From Rutpela maculata (lineage: Eukaryota > Arthropoda > Insecta > Coleoptera > Cerambycidae), in NCBI GenBank assembly GCA_936432065.2, contig OW386285.2:411324547-411388546 (forward strand): a DNA stretch of 64,000 nucleotides. The letters are read 5' to 3'. Below are positions 46,503 through 58,986 of the stretch, one piece after another. The notes under the pieces are model-generated. The model was not told the origin of the DNA and did not search any database. It worked only from the letters and a program-made list of their open reading frames with translations. Within the stretch, counting starts at the first letter, position 1. The number at the start of each line of letters is the position of its first letter. The translations under genes and the position numbers were made by a program.

Positions 46503-49080
46503 ACCTACATACTTGTTTAATATTAAATACACAATTTTAACTTAAATTCCGACATTACAAACTTGTCGAATTGGAGAATAATTAAATGAATAAAAATCAT
46601 AATTAAAAATTAGTTTTATCAAAACGTATAAACATTTCTAGATCATTGCACTTTACAGAAAATAAACAGAAACAAATAATATCTTATTTTAAACATTACG
46701 TAAAATTATGAAAATGATTATAGACCGGTTCAACTGGACATTCTACAGCAAAATCCCAGTTTGTCAGCTCCCAGAAAATTATATTTCAAGTGCCACAATC
46801 TATTAATCTATCCGAGCAAATTACAGCGAAAAAGTGGAAAATACAAGAAAAAATGTATAAAAAGTTTATCATATCACAGACTAGGTTACTCATACGCTGA
46901 GGAGTTTTGTTATATTTGTCTATATCAATGTGTTTAGTTTTATTATTTAAATCCAATGTGACCAAGGAAAACTCACCTAAATAGTCCGGAGGATGTCAAT
47001 AAATTGTGAAGAAACGTCGACTATTCAAAATTCAAATTCAAAAACATTTAAAACAGTCTTTTCCTAACACCTTTCTGGTCTATACCTCAAAGTTATGTAT
47101 GTATTATGGAAATACTTTACCAGGGTATTACATGTTAAAAAGAAAAATTGTGGGATTTGTCTATTTTTATTTTCTGTATCACATTATCTAACACGACATA
47201 TGTTATTGATCCTCGAGAACCAAGGTTAAATAGAATTATTAATTTATAAATAAGGAGGCTTTTATTTGTAATTTACGACAATAAGTAGCAAAATTAGTGA
47301 ATTTACCTACGTCACGATTCAGATATGGGAAATAATAATTCTACACGTAAGTACTTATTAAGTAGTGATAAGGTCATAGTTTGCTTATCACATATTTTTT
47401 TTTCGAAATTTTGTTTTTAAAAAATCATAAATTTATAAAGTCTGAGATAAAGTAATTCTACAAAAGTTTTATATCGTAAAACATACTCTTAAGTGTTTCA
47501 ATTTTAAATTTAAAGTCAATTGTGAAAAATCGCGTCTGCCATTCGGGCCCTCGTCCTTGCAGGGCCGTCGAGAGAAATTACGGGCCCGGTGGGGAACAAC
47601 TGTTTTGAAAATTAATGAGCGAGGGGAGGGGGAGAAATCCTAAACAAAATTTAAAATATGCTAAGAAAAAAATTATAATACAAATTTTCAACATTTCAAA
47701 AATAAAAAAAAAATGTTTTTCAATTATTATTACCCAAAAATAAATAAGGCTGAAAACCGGCCTTATGGGCCCCCTTTCATCTGGAATAAACTGGCTTAAT
47801 CAGGACATCGAACTACGACAGAATATCCTGTAAACAGGTTTCCATTTTTTTTTTTAATTCAGTTTTGGTGTTATATATGAAGTAATGTCATTATTTTAAC
47901 AATTACTGCACAATCAATTTAAACCAGAACAATAATTTCTTAACTAAAAATAAGAAATAAGAATACGCCCGTCTAGACACAGATTTCAAATGATTTTATT
48001 TGGCGGGAAATTATTTAACCAATAATAGACAACTTTCGCTTAGACTGTAACTATATCTTATATGAATGCCAAATTGTGTATTTACTTTACATTATTTTAC
48101 CTATAACACTTCTATTTTGCTCAATATCTGGAAAATCAGTAAATATTATATACATGTATTTAGAAGGAATTAAAAGGTATTTATGTTTGTTATTATTTGG
48201 AAGTTATCTTAAAAATGTAAACAAAACTCACGGCGAGGATTATGTGGCAACATTGTATAAAAACGACTCTCCCCCTCTTCCAACTTTGCTTGCGTGCTGT
48301 AAGTTGTCACTTCATGTCAGAATACAAGTGAAAGAGACATATTGGTTAGATTTATTTGTTGTTTATGTGGCGTTTGATTTTGTTATATTTTATCAATAAG
48401 CTATTAAGATAAAGTTGAATTTTGTGAAAGGCGATTCATCCAGTTTGCCCAAAGTTGATTATATATTCTTTCTATAATCAATATTTATATTTTTTGTCAG
48501 CAAACATGAAAAATGTGAAAACGCAACACGACTATTTGCCTAGCCGTTGGCATTGTTGCCATATATTGCTAAATATGTTTTTAAAAATCTAATCGGCATT
48601 GAAAATTATTTAAAATATTTAATAATTCACGCCTATTATTATTTTTTACATCACAAAATTAAATTTCGTGGATAAATATATTAAAATTGATTTAATAAAT
48701 AAGTTTTATACTACTGTTTTCTTCAATTCTCTTTACTAGAACTAGAAAAGAATTTCAACTTGGCAGCACCACACTGTTTTGTATAAAACCATTCTATCAA
48801 CAAATCAACAGAGACTACCTTCGTCATCGGCAGATTACTTACGTCACCGATTTAAAAGGCTTTTGGCACCACTTATTTTAACTTTTGTTTTCTCAAAAAA
48901 TTGATAATTATTTTCGCGGAAATCTGTATTGAAAGGCTTGTTTATACATATTCTATGATATTATTAATAAAAAAAAATAGGGACATCCTTGCAATTTTGC
49001 AAAATTTCATTAATTCATTGCTTTACATAGTACACACCGAGCGAATCGTTAAAAATAAACCGCTGCTCAAGGAATCACTA
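46503..49080. other. AT-rich stretch with repeat fragments
   Basis: ~47095-47285 is a diverged copy of ~16130-16330. CAGGGCCGTCGAGAG...CGGGCCCGG at ~47560-47590 looks like a hAT left end without a clear right end. A 107-codon frame at 48076-48399 is hydrophobic and unrecognised. No gene called. Confidence 0.4.
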
Positions 49081-49760
49081 CTTCCACATCCAGATTCTCT
49101 ATCCAAGTCACTCACAACGAAAAAACTTTGTATGTGAAAATAATTATTTATGGAACTTTAATAATATAATATTTGAAATCCTCTACCCCAAAAACCCGTA
49201 AAACGATACCCCACATCGGTAGAGGGGGTGGGGGGTAGTGATAAGGGGGTGATAGTGGGGGGTGGATGAAGTAAAAAAATATTTTGAGGTTTCTGGTTCC
49301 TGTACAAACACTAAATCATAATTTTTTTTCATCCCCTTTAATAAGGGGGTGGAGGTGGTAATGGGGGTGGCTAATGCCAAAAAATTTTTTGAGACCTTAG
49401 CTTCTCTTGTATATACTAAATACCAATTTTATGGACTCTTACCTGCTTGATTGACCTATTTACCCCAAATTTACCCCAATTTACCCCCAACCCTTCGACG
49501 GAACTAGATGAAAATATAATCTAGTTCTAAATCTCGTTAAAGTACATATGTGTACCAAATTTCAAGTCAATATCTTAAACGGTTCCAGAGTAAACGTGCG
49601 CACAAAAAAAAGTTACAGACAGACCGACCGACAGACAGACAGAATTTTTTTTTCGCTGAAACTTAAAATCTCGACGTTTCATGACATTTTAAGCCTATTT
49701 CGACAATAAAAATTTTTAAAAATTTTTTTGTCGTTACTATACTTCCACTGGACGTGGAAG
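49081..49760. mobile_element. FB1 family copy 3, asymmetric form (680 bp)
   Basis: Left end CTTCCACATCCAGATTC and right end GACGTGGAAG, both bordered by TA (49079-49080, 49761-49762). The right ~580 bp matches the right arm of the palindromic copy at 12481-13403. The left part (TTTCAAATCCTCTACCCCAA, inverted) matches the inner end of copy 2. So the non-palindromic version exists in full here. Confidence 0.78.
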
Positions 49761-49884
49761 TAATTGTCAAAAGGCATTTTCCCTGACCCCCTACCAAATT
49801 CCCAAATTTCAGACAAAAATTCAAATTCCCTGACTTTTCCCTCTATTCTTCTCTATTTTCCAGAAAATAACAACCCTGCTCGGT

Positions 49885-50397
49885 AATCAATAATTATGCT
49901 CGTATACATCAAGAATCACAATTCCTTGTGCGAAGCACAGAATTTCTCTGCAGTCAAATGGGTTTATTTTGGTAATTTCACCGGACTAATACTGCTTTAA
50001 TAAAATTATTAATAATACAAATTTGATTATATGTGTACACATTACTAGAAAGACAAACATTTATTATCAATTCAACCTTTGAAATAGAATGATAATTTTA
50101 ATGTGCATACCTACAATACACTGCTAAATAAAAATTAAAGACTTGTTTGAATTTTAATAAGATTATATATAATAGTTCAGTATGTCATTGTGACGTCAAC
50201 ATAGGTGATGTTAAGTGACGATCATTTAAAATAGTGATAAAGTGACCGTTATGATCATGGAGTTATTATTAATAATAATAATATTTATTGACAGAAGCAA
50301 ATATATACACAGCGATGTTTAGCTAGTAAGCTATTCATACACATATCCCCAAATGCATAAAAAACAATTTACATTTTTTTCTCAATGTAACCTCCTC
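49885..50397. other. Unannotated AT-rich stretch
   Basis: Directly left of it (~49775-49880) is a partial copy of the TTCCCTGACTTTTCC MITE family. (ATT)/(AAT) runs at ~50265-50285. No gene. Confidence 0.35.
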
Positions 50398-50616
50398 CAA
50401 ACCACCCTCTAAAATCCCTCAAACATTCAAATACCGATTATTATGCCAAAAAGGATACACAAATGACACATTTAGCGAGTAATGACCGAGAAATTATCTT
50501 TTTTACCATAATAAAGTATTTGAATGTTTTGAGGTTTTGGGGGTGGTTTTTTCTCTAACTTCTAAATTTGCTGGTAGATTTCTGATAATTATTATCAGAA
50601 ATCTACCAGCAAATTT
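50398..50616. repeat. Inverted repeats including a perfect 26-bp-arm palindrome
   Basis: AAATTTGCTGGTAGATTTCT at 50564 begins a 53-bp near-perfect palindrome (arms 50564-50589 and 50591-50616, one-base centre). Left of it, AAACCACCC...CCTCAAACATTCAAATAC (~50399-50431) is mirrored by GTATTTGAATGTTTTGAGG...GGGTGGTTTT (~50516-50551). Confidence 0.75.
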
Positions 50617-51867
50617 TACCTACCAAACTTTAAAAAAATCCTTAAAATTCTACTAAAAAGAAATAAAAATCTACCAAATGTGGTAACGCTGGTAGATACC
50701 AAAAATAAAGCTCATAAACTGATAATGAATTTCGCTTGTTAATTTATTTACATAGATTTAATAGTTTCGGAGATATGAAAGTTTACAAATGGCGTCCGAA
50801 CGTTTATAAGACGAAAAATGCAATTTAAATGTTAAATATTTCAGAAATTGTGATTCCTACGTCACGCATGCTAGGAAATGAAATTAAAGACAATTAATTG
50901 TGATTTCAAATTATTTTTTACTCGTTCCTGTAGCATAAGAAATAAAGAAGTTATGACGGAAAAATGTGCGTATTTATACTTTTCTTGTATAAAAAGGTCG
51001 CCATTTTGTTAATCTAATTAGCCAGTAATTTAGAAAAATTATCTCAAATGCAGTTTTTCGTTAAGATGTAGCATTACCTAGATGCTCAAATTTTTTTCTC
51101 ATTTAAAGCACTTGCTTTAGAAAAAATTGCATTTTAAACTTTAAATTTAATTTCGGAACACTACCAAATATAAACTTAAATATCTCCGAAATTATTAATC
51201 CTACATCAATAAACAAAAAATATAATTAATTCCCAGTTTGTACTTTCTGTAATTGGTCATATGACATTATTCCGAAGTTAAAACCTCTAGTTACTGTAAC
51301 TAGATTGCGAGGTGTATTAATTGCGTCCCAATTTCGCATTTAGCGCTGATAAAAAAAATCGCTGTTGCCAAACAGACTTTAGGAAAAAATATATTGTTTC
51401 AAAAACTTTTGTGATTAATAGGCTTTATTTTCTTCCCTGCATGTATGTAAATATTTTCTAAAATAAATAAGTTTATCGATTGGTGAAGATTTCAATACAT
51501 AAAATATATATTTTTAGTTTATCTGATTTTTAGAGAAAGGAAAGTGCGAATTATACCCAAACCGTTTATATTGCTAAAAGCGCTACAGTGTGACCTTTAA
51601 TTTGATACAAAACAAATTTCGGTACCTTTATAATAGTTTTAAAGATATGGCGGTGGAAACAAAAAAAAACAATTTTCTTTAAAAATACATTTTTTTCACT
51701 TTTTATTGATTTAAAAAGTTCGAGACCACAAAAAAATGTCGTAAAATATGATTTCATATGCCCGGTGACATACTCAAAGGAACCTAACATGTCTGACCTG
51801 GTTCTACGCCAAAAAAAAAAAAAAACGACACGATAGACTTACGAAATCGCTGCTCTAAACGTGATCT
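50617..51867. other. Unannotated AT-rich stretch
   Basis: GGTAACGCTGGTAGATACC near 50683-50701 may be the outer end of the element containing the palindrome to its left. No exon seen. Confidence 0.35.
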
Positions 51868-52230
51868 GGAACTAGATTATATTTTCATCTTATTCCGTTG
51901 AAGGGCCGAGGAGCAAATGGGGATGAATGGGAGAGAATGAGTAAAGCAAGCGAGGGCCCATAAATTTGGGATTTAATGTATGTATGTACGAGAGGCCAAG
52001 GCAGCAACCACCCCCACAATAACCCCCATTACCACCCCCCCCACCATTATCAAAGGAAGTAAAAAATATAATTGTGATTTAATGTGTCATACAAGAACCA
52101 AAAGCCCAAAAACTTTTTTTGGTATCAGCCACCCCCACTACCACCCCCCCAACCCATCATATCATTAAAGGGGCAAAAAATTAAAATTGTGATTTATTGT
52201 GTGTACGAGAACAAAAGGCTTCAGAATTTG
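51868..52230. mobile_element. FB1 family internal fragment
   Basis: GATCTGGAACTAGATTATAT, TTCATCTTATTCCGTTGAAG and CCACCCCCACTACCACCC follow the FB1 arm order. Neither terminus is present. Confidence 0.6.
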
Positions 52231-54151
52231 TGATTTAAAATATAGCCCAGTCAACGGAGCGCCAAAATAACCAAAATCTCTAATTTGAGTGCTAATGAAT
52301 GGATTTTGATGAAACCTTATGCAATGTGTTTGTAATGACGTTAATAAAAAAGTTGAGAAAAAGATTAGAGTAGGAAATGATCGGAAGAAAACATCCCTTT
52401 TATCACGGGTTCCGTAACTTGTAGAATTAGATCAAAAATGAAAAGAAAAATTATATTATTTACATTTTTTGGCCCAAAATAAGATGTTCTTACTTTTGTG
52501 AATTTTTTCGAAAAATGCATATTTTTCGAGATATGGCCACTCTAAACTTCGTAAAAGTGAGGGAGGAGAAATGTAAAAGTTGAAAAAAAAATCTTAAAAA
52601 ATTCAGGTGAATATATCATCGAAATACAAGATTTTTTTTATTTGCGACTTTTCTGTAAAGTGCATTTTCACCGAGTTTTTCGGGGAAAACATGGAAAATT
52701 ACTCCTTTCTTTGAAATTGTAGAGCTTTAAAAATATGTAATTTAAAAATTTGAACAAGCTCAGACGTATGCATTGAGGCCTTCTAAATAGCGACGTGTGG
52801 AAATCGTCTTTTTCATGCCGAGGAGGAACGCCGCGTTTACGAAAATTTTCGCAGAGGAAAAAAGTGATATACTATAGGCGCAATTATGCCGTACAAGAAG
52901 TTATACGAGGATATGTATAAATTGCATTTATGTACGCGGGCACCTAGACTATTAGTTATTTTTTATAGTCGCGAGAAATCCGTTTTACGACCATTTTTTA
53001 AAAATGGCGTTGGGAGCCGGTGAGCTGCCTATCATGCATTTTGACACAGTAAAAGTACCCTTTTTAAGATTTCATGTTTTATTTTATTTTCATTCCAATT
53101 TACCGGAAAGTTCGAGGGAAACTGTTACCTTGTTTTTTCATATTTTATTGAGTTATGTAGGGAAACTTGCGAGGTCGGTGTATAATTTCAAATTGACGAA
53201 GGTATAGTTCAAAAGGCACATTACGGGTAGTAACCAAATCGTTTGCTTATCTCTATTATCACTTTTCTGAACATAAAAATTAAAAGAACTCATTATGTGA
53301 CCTGCCTAGACGCTAGATGATTAATAACGTCCCTCCCGATGATGCCAGCTTAGTTGTCGAATCTCGAATCGCGCGTCGAGTATAACAGTGTTCAGTCGGT
53401 GTTTGTAAAGGCTGTATCACACACATGATACTAAGCTTAGTATCATGTAGGTCAGTGTCAATAATTACTTGACGATAAATTGATAAACGACTCGGTAAAA
53501 GTACAAATCTAATTCACGAATGTTTACATGGTCAATATCACAGCGAAGACCACTTACTTACCTAAATAAAATATATGTAGGCGAATAGGCTACTTTTAGT
53601 TGAAAAGATTGACTTTGGACGATCGATAAAAACCTGCGACTGTTACAGTTTACATTTGGTTAGTTTAAAAGAGGAACACACAAATATTTGGGTATTTTTT
53701 CATGCCTTGTTTTTCATTTAAATTATTGGCACTTTGAACGTGCATTAAAAATTATTAAGTACTTAAATTTTGTCCGACCCTATTTCCATAATTTTTAGGA
53801 TGACTGATGGGGATGGATCTTCAAGGCCGGAAACAATGTATAGGTATAATAAAACAAAAGTTAAACAAGCAAAATTAACTCTTTAGTCTTTATTGCTATT
53901 TATGAACTGCTTTGTATACTAAAAAATAAATTATCGATGTAGAGAAAATATATACGTATATTTTTGAGTGGATATAATTGCATTTTAAAGGGGCTAATTC
54001 ATATGAAAAAATACTGGGAGCGCCTTGTTAATCGACAGACAAAATTGTAAATAAGTAGACGTAAGAATCTGACCAAAGTTCAACAACAATAGCTATTAAA
54101 TTAAATGACTCCAAGGGCGGACAGAAATAAAATAGATTTTAAATTACTTAC
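52231..54151. other. Region downstream of the 54.2 kb exon: no second exon found
   Basis: If the minus-strand exon at 54.15-54.33 kb is real, its intron 1 starts here. I looked for the expected next coding block and saw none. A perfect palindrome ACATGATACTAAG/CTTAGTATCATGT lies at 53423-53448. An open frame at 53004-53207 is unrecognised. Confidence 0.35.
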
Positions 54152-54326
54152 CTGATTTTAGATCTTGGAAAGCCTCTTCCCCGCTCACCCATTTGGGCTC
54201 TTTTCCCTGGATTGGCATTGAACATTCTCGGGTGTAAGTAAAATAACTTCTAGGGGTTGATAATACCTTCAGAGTGGACAAAGTGCCACCAAATTTCTGC
54301 GGAACGACTCTTATTGACACTGCCAT
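54152..54326 (-). CDS. First coding exon of a probable mitochondrial CoA-transferase/hydrolase-like gene
   Basis: The exon encodes 58 codons plus one base and is followed by a consensus donor (AATCAG|GTAAGTAA). The product starts MAVSIRVVPQKFGG and has a basic, Ser/Thr-rich, acid-free first ~30 residues, as in mitochondrial presequences. It continues SYFTYTRECSMP and EPKWVSGEEAFQDLKSG. The last block resembles the start of the acetyl-CoA hydrolase / 4-hydroxybutyrate CoA-transferase family, where a Pro-Lys-Trp...Ala-Glu-Glu-Ala helix precedes the FVHGAAATP strand. That strand would be in the next exon, which I could not find downstream on this strand. A possible acceptor (ACGTGCAG) sits four bases upstream of the ATG, so a 5' UTR exon may exist. 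That this is a real exon is likely; the identity is tentative. Confidence 0.5.
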
Positions 54327-54934
54327 TCTTACTGCACGTAAAAGATATAAAAAAATATAAACACCTTACGTTTACCAACTCCCCCTTACAAGCACAACCC
54401 ACGATCGTATATATATGAATGAAGAATGAATTAAGAATATACTTTTTCCAATTTTCCTTGTTTATCAGAATTCTATATTTGACTTCTCTTTTTAACACAT
54501 CAAAAGATTGAATAAACAAATGAAGTTGTCTTTGTTCTGAAACGTCAGTTACCAGTGACATCTGCCCATCATTTTTGGAAATTAACTAAATAGGTTTCCT
54601 TATAATAAAGTCATCGTCAAATAGTAATCCCTCTGTGGTCATCATAAGGTAGTTTACGGAATATAGGCAAGGGCTCTGTAAAATTGATATGTCGAATTAG
54701 TGAGACATGTCTATTTGCATTGGCGTACATTCGTATATTTCGGCAAATATATTCTTTTAGAATTTCTTTTTTTTTTTAAGACAGAGAAGAATATCAGGGA
54801 TAAAAAAATACTTGGCATTACAATTTAACACATAGTACTTTTTTCACAGTTAGTACTACTACCAGTGCAGTTGCAGATTATATAATTAATCAATTTCCAG
54901 CCGTAAACAAAGATGCATTAAACTTTATATAATA
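54327..54934 (-). promoter_or_regulatory. Putative 5' flank / 5' UTR of the 54.2 kb gene
   Basis: Sequence upstream of the minus-strand ATG. It has a pyrimidine-rich tract and ACGTGCAG just before the ATG, which could be a splice acceptor of a leader intron. No TATA box in a convincing position. Confidence 0.3.
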
Positions 54935-55332
54935 TACCTAGGTAGCAAAGGCACATGAAAATGACGTGAAAAAATGGTCAGGAGTGACGAGAAATGACGA
55001 GTTAGATGACGTAAATGAAACGTGAAAATGACTTCCTAATGTCTCAGACGAATGACGTGTTTTTCAGGTTATATTTGGTAATCCCCCCCACAGGTTTTTC
55101 GTAATAGGAACATATAAAACTACATACTAGTTAGTAATCTACTTGATAAAAATAAAATAATTAATGCATAAATAAGTTTTGTCCTAATGAATTTGTTTGT
55201 TAGCCATCCGTAATTTTATTTACATATTATAACATATCTAATATTGTTTACCGTCACTCCAAATTTTTCTCACAAGGCAAATTATAATGTTTATTAAGTT
55301 ATTAAATACATTTTTACTTACCTTTACCAATT

Positions 55333-55419
55333 GCGGTCCGTAGGGTTCGAACCTACATTGTCCCCCGTTGTCCGTATTACAGTACCGACTCTTCTACCAA
55401 CTGAGCTATCTTAGTGACC
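55333..55419 (-). ncRNA. tRNA-derived sequence (pseudo-tRNA or SINE head)
   Basis: On the minus strand TAGCTCAGTTGG fits the Pol III A box and GTAGGTTCGAACCCTAC is a perfect T-arm with B box. An anticodon-like loop CTGTAAT (GTA, Tyr) is present, but the anticodon stem has a mismatch and an extra base, the variable region is ~13 nt and the acceptor stem pairs at only part of its length. So a relic, or the 5' part of a tRNA-derived SINE, rather than a working tRNA gene. Confidence 0.55.
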
Positions 55420-55954
55420 GTTATTTCGGATGCTAAAAGCAGTATTTATGGTGATGTGTATGAAGTCTTTATTATGTGAAATTGAATTTCTAGTCTTATT
55501 TAAAATATATGAAAATCTTTCAGGTTCTCTTTTTTTTTTTAAATTTTTTTACGTGTTCCCAAACCTGAATTTTTCGAGTTACTAGTATTTTTATTTATTC
55601 ATAAGTATTAAAAAGAACTTATTTAATTTAATTAAACTTTCACCAGTGTCACCTGAGAAGTACGAGTACTTGTTGAACAACGTAATTATTACATTACTGG
55701 CGGTTCGTTAAAAAAAATGTTTACTTTAAGAATTTAAGTTTTAAGTTGAAGTACTTATACAAACCTGGGAACAGTGTTGGAGAAAAAACGGTAAAGGTAT
55801 AATATCATCTACAACATAAATAAAATATTTAATGGTCTAAAACAGACCTAAAATTGAAAAGAAGTATATTCGTACATCGGTTTTATAAGCAATTACTTAA
55901 AAAAAAACAACTAAAATTCATTTCGCAATTATTTTAATAATAAAAAAAAGACGG

Positions 55955-56005
55955 AATGAGCAGAGGTCGAACCCCGGACCTCTTGACTTGAAAGACGAAG
56001 AAAAA
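55955..56005 (-). repeat. Second tRNA-like T-arm fragment
   Basis: AGAGGTCGAACCCCGGACCTCTT resembles an inverted tRNA 3' half with AAGTCAAGAGGTCC. Too little remains to classify. Confidence 0.3.
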
Positions 56006-56009
56006 AGAA

Positions 56010-56955
56010 GAAGAAAACAGATTTTATTCTTAAGTTTAGTACAACTATGTGCCTTTCCGGATCCTGGCCCGGGGCCAACCAAACAACCACGGCACGTGGT
56101 GCCGTGGCACGTGGTGCCGTGGTGAATGTAAGGTGGGACGGGGCAGGTCCAGTTCGGCTTAACGGTTAACGGGGGGGAGGGAGATTAGCTCTCCTGTTTG
56201 TTATAAACAAACTTAAAAACTAATAATAATATTAAAAATTGCTGTCTACGCAGAGACCTAAAACTAATTAAAAATAACACAACACTTGGGAAAGCACTTA
56301 CAAAATTTGGGTTGCTGACTCGGGTAAAAAGCTAAACGAAAAAACCCGTACGAGAACTATCGGCCTGGTGGTCTCCCTGCCTCCAGGAAGATATGATAAT
56401 GTAAAAAAGTATCGTTTAAAATGTTATAATTTTTTACAATTTTCTCGGCCTAAAAAGAATTTACGAACAAAATGACAAAAAGAACAAAAAAGAAAAACAA
56501 CAGAAGCATAAAAACGAACAAATAGAAAAGGAAAGAGGGAATTAAAGACAAAGTTTAGGAAAGATGATAGGGTAGGGTTTTATAAAGGTTATGGTAGGTG
56601 AAGATTTGGATAAGGGAGTTGCCAGAAAATAGGCAACGCCTGGTATGGTAGGCGGTGTCTCAGATTGAATAATATTGCATTATGCTGTCTGATTTGAGTT
56701 ATGTTGCGGGTTAGCGGACTATCGCCCAGTTTGGTGGTGTAAAATTTTGGGAGATTTCCTGGACGTAGTCCGCTAGTGGGGTTATGTCGTGGCAGCGTGC
56801 ATAGAGATCTCTGAGGGAGGTGTACCTATCAGAGTCTGAAATGAGGCGCATAAATTTGTGTTCTAGAACTTTAAGTTTGCGCATTGTCGTGGTCGGTATG
56901 CTGCACCATGCCGGCGCCGCGTATGTGATTGCCGGCCGTAACCCTCTCAACCAGT
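56010..56955 (-). mobile_element. LINE 3' fragment (RT C-terminus plus 3' UTR)
   Basis: The coding end at 56711-56955 reads WLRGLRPAITYAAPAWCSIP, TTMRKLKVLEHKFMRLISDS and RYTSLRDLYA, the usual C-terminal block of Jockey-type LINE ORF2. Downstream on the same strand (to ~56010) is non-coding text shared with 480-835. The upstream part was separated by the palindromic hAT MITE and is not recognisable beyond it. Confidence 0.72.
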
Positions 56956-57580
56956 CAGTGGCGGATGGTGAAATTTCAATAATTTTTTTATCGTCTCTGG
57001 CGCATGGGACCCATACGAAATATGGGAACTAACATCTAGAGAAGCACTCCTCTAACGACCCGTAAAAAATTTTGAAAAAGCAGTTTGCGAAAAATTTTCT
57101 CAAAATTCGGTTGCCCCCCCTAGGTCTAGGGACTCCTGTTGAAAATTATTTTTTTTTGTCATATACATTTTACTTTTCAAAAAAATACAATAATACGTTT
57201 TGGAGTTTATGAAAATATTTTCATTACTAACTGAAGTACAACGAATTGAAATTTTATAATTTGTTAAATTGTAAATTACAAAATTTCAGTTCATTGTATT
57301 TCAGTTAATAATGAAAATATTTTCATAAACTCCAGAACCTATTGTCGTACTTTTATGAAAAGTAAAATGTATATGACAAAAAAAAATAATTTTCAACAGG
57401 AGTCCCTAGACCTAGGGGGGGGCAACCGAATTTTGAAAAAAATTTTCGCAAACTGTTTTTTCAAAATTTTTTACGGGTCGTTAGAGGAGTGGTTCTCTAG
57501 ATGTTAGTTCCCATATTTCGTATGGGTCCCATGCGCCAGAGACGAGAAAAAAATTATTGAAATTTCACCAGCCGCCACTG
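56956..57580. mobile_element. Palindromic hAT MITE inside the LINE (625 bp)
   Basis: Ends CAGTGGCGGATGGTGAAAT and inverse ATTTCACCAGCCGCCACTG. Border 8-mers CAACCAGT (56948-56955) and CAACCACT (57581-57588) differ at one base. The two ~300 bp arms pair along nearly their whole length (GGGACCCATACGAAATATGG, CCTAGGTCTAGGGACTCCTG and inverses) around a centre at ~57270. Confidence 0.9.
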
Positions 57581-58288
57581 CAACCACTAACCTCTGTTTG
57601 AATACTTGCTTAAAGCCTTTATAGTGGAACACGTAACGGATTTTGCTTTTTAATGCATTTTAATCTAATTTTATTATTAAAAGAACTCGATACCTTCACA
57701 AATAAACTGCCGAATCTTTGCAAACTTTTCAGAATATAAATTATTTTGGATATTGTTAAAAAACATTATCCTCGAATAAAAACGCCAATACTTATCCCTC
57801 ACGACACGGTTTATTTTTTTAAACTTTACACTGTGCTTACGATAACAAAATGCCATCAGCGAGTTTTAAAGTTTGTAATCCGATAAAATATAAATAAATT
57901 TAACACCGAAAAAAGACGACAATATGACGTGATATGTAGCACGTCATTTTAATGTCATATATGAGACGTCATTATGTCGTCGATTTTTAGTGCCCTGACG
58001 TCTTTTTGACCAGAATCACTAGATTTTGACGTCATTATAACGTACCCTTGCTACCTGGGTATGTTCCATCGACACAATTCTTTCTCGTTTTTTCTTGAAC
58101 TAGTCACTACGTATGAAGTACTAAGTGCGTTACAGAGTCTAAGAAACAGAAAGTAGTTATACATCTATAGTCCAATAATTATAAAAATTTCCGTCACAAA
58201 AAATGTTATCTGAAATTTTCCTTCAGTAACTGTTAGTGGATGGGTTATACATCATAAAACCATAAAAATCCGTTCTGGGGGTGCCGCA

Positions 58289-58312
58289 CCCCCCCCCCCC
58301 CCCCCCCCCCCC
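58289..58312. repeat. Poly-C run (24 bp)
   Basis: A 24-bp C homopolymer follows GGGGGTGCCGCA. Similar long G or C runs occur at ~18227, ~34238, ~34340, ~59199 and ~59285, nearly always at element edges. Confidence 0.95.
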
Positions 58313-58874
58313 AAAAAAACATCCCTTCGGTGAAAAAAGCTTTATTTTACTGATAACTAGTTAACCGTTGAAGATATAAAAAAATTGCTCATCATAAAAA
58401 AGAAAGCTTGACTAATTTCCTAAAAAAAAGTCCTATTGTAATTTTGTTGTATATGCCATGGTTTTCGAGAAAATCGATATTGAAAAAAAATTCAAAATTT
58501 GTATAATGCGCGCGAATTTTCGTTTATTTGAAATTTTTTGCGCGCCATATATAAAAAATTGAATTGCTCGAAATCCATACAAGATAGGAAGAAAATCAAA
58601 ATGAGTTTTAAAGGAGATATAAAATACTCTCTTGTGTTGCCATTTTTGATGGCCATTGATATTTATTAGTATATAAAAATAACAATATAATATAGTTATC
58701 TCTTAATTTTTTGCGTCTTTAACTATTCACAGGCCCATAAAAAATAACTGACTTTGATATAAGTTATAAATGCATTATGTTTTAGTTCAAGGTAGTACCT
58801 GTGGTAGTACTTCAATGCAGAAAAAGTTAGGAATAAAAATTTGTAAATACAAATTTACCAGCATGAAATGTTGA

Positions 58875-58986
58875 AATGTTTTTTTACTTCATCCACCCCC
58901 ACTACCATCCCCTATCACCACCCCCACCCCGCTACCGGTATGGGGTATCATTTTATGGGTTTTTGGGGAAGAGGATTTCAAATATT
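58875..58986. mobile_element. FB1 family fragment
   Basis: TTCATCCACCCCCACTACCA, TATGGGGTATCATTTTATGG and GAGGATTTCAAATATT match the inner end of FB1 copies 2 and 3. It has no termini. Confidence 0.6.

Larger units (their letters stand above)
54937..58059. mobile_element. TA-flanked element with CCYAGGTAGCAA ends (3.1 kb, composite)
   Basis: Ends CCTAGGTAGCAAAGG and, inverted, CCCAGGTAGCAAGGG are bordered by TA (54935-54936, 58060-58061). Both subterminal zones carry many TGACGT/GACGTCA words (at least six in 54960-55070, at least six in 57920-58045). The interior now contains tRNA-like and LINE sequence and a palindromic hAT MITE. Confidence 0.65.

Noticed and set aside
48076..48399. 107-codon hydrophobic frame as a membrane protein gene
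   Set aside because: Leu/Ile/Tyr richness follows from AT-rich DNA; no family match, no splice or promoter context.
55333..55419. Functional tRNA-Tyr gene
   Set aside because: Acceptor and anticodon stems are not properly paired and the variable region is too long; listed as tRNA-derived instead.
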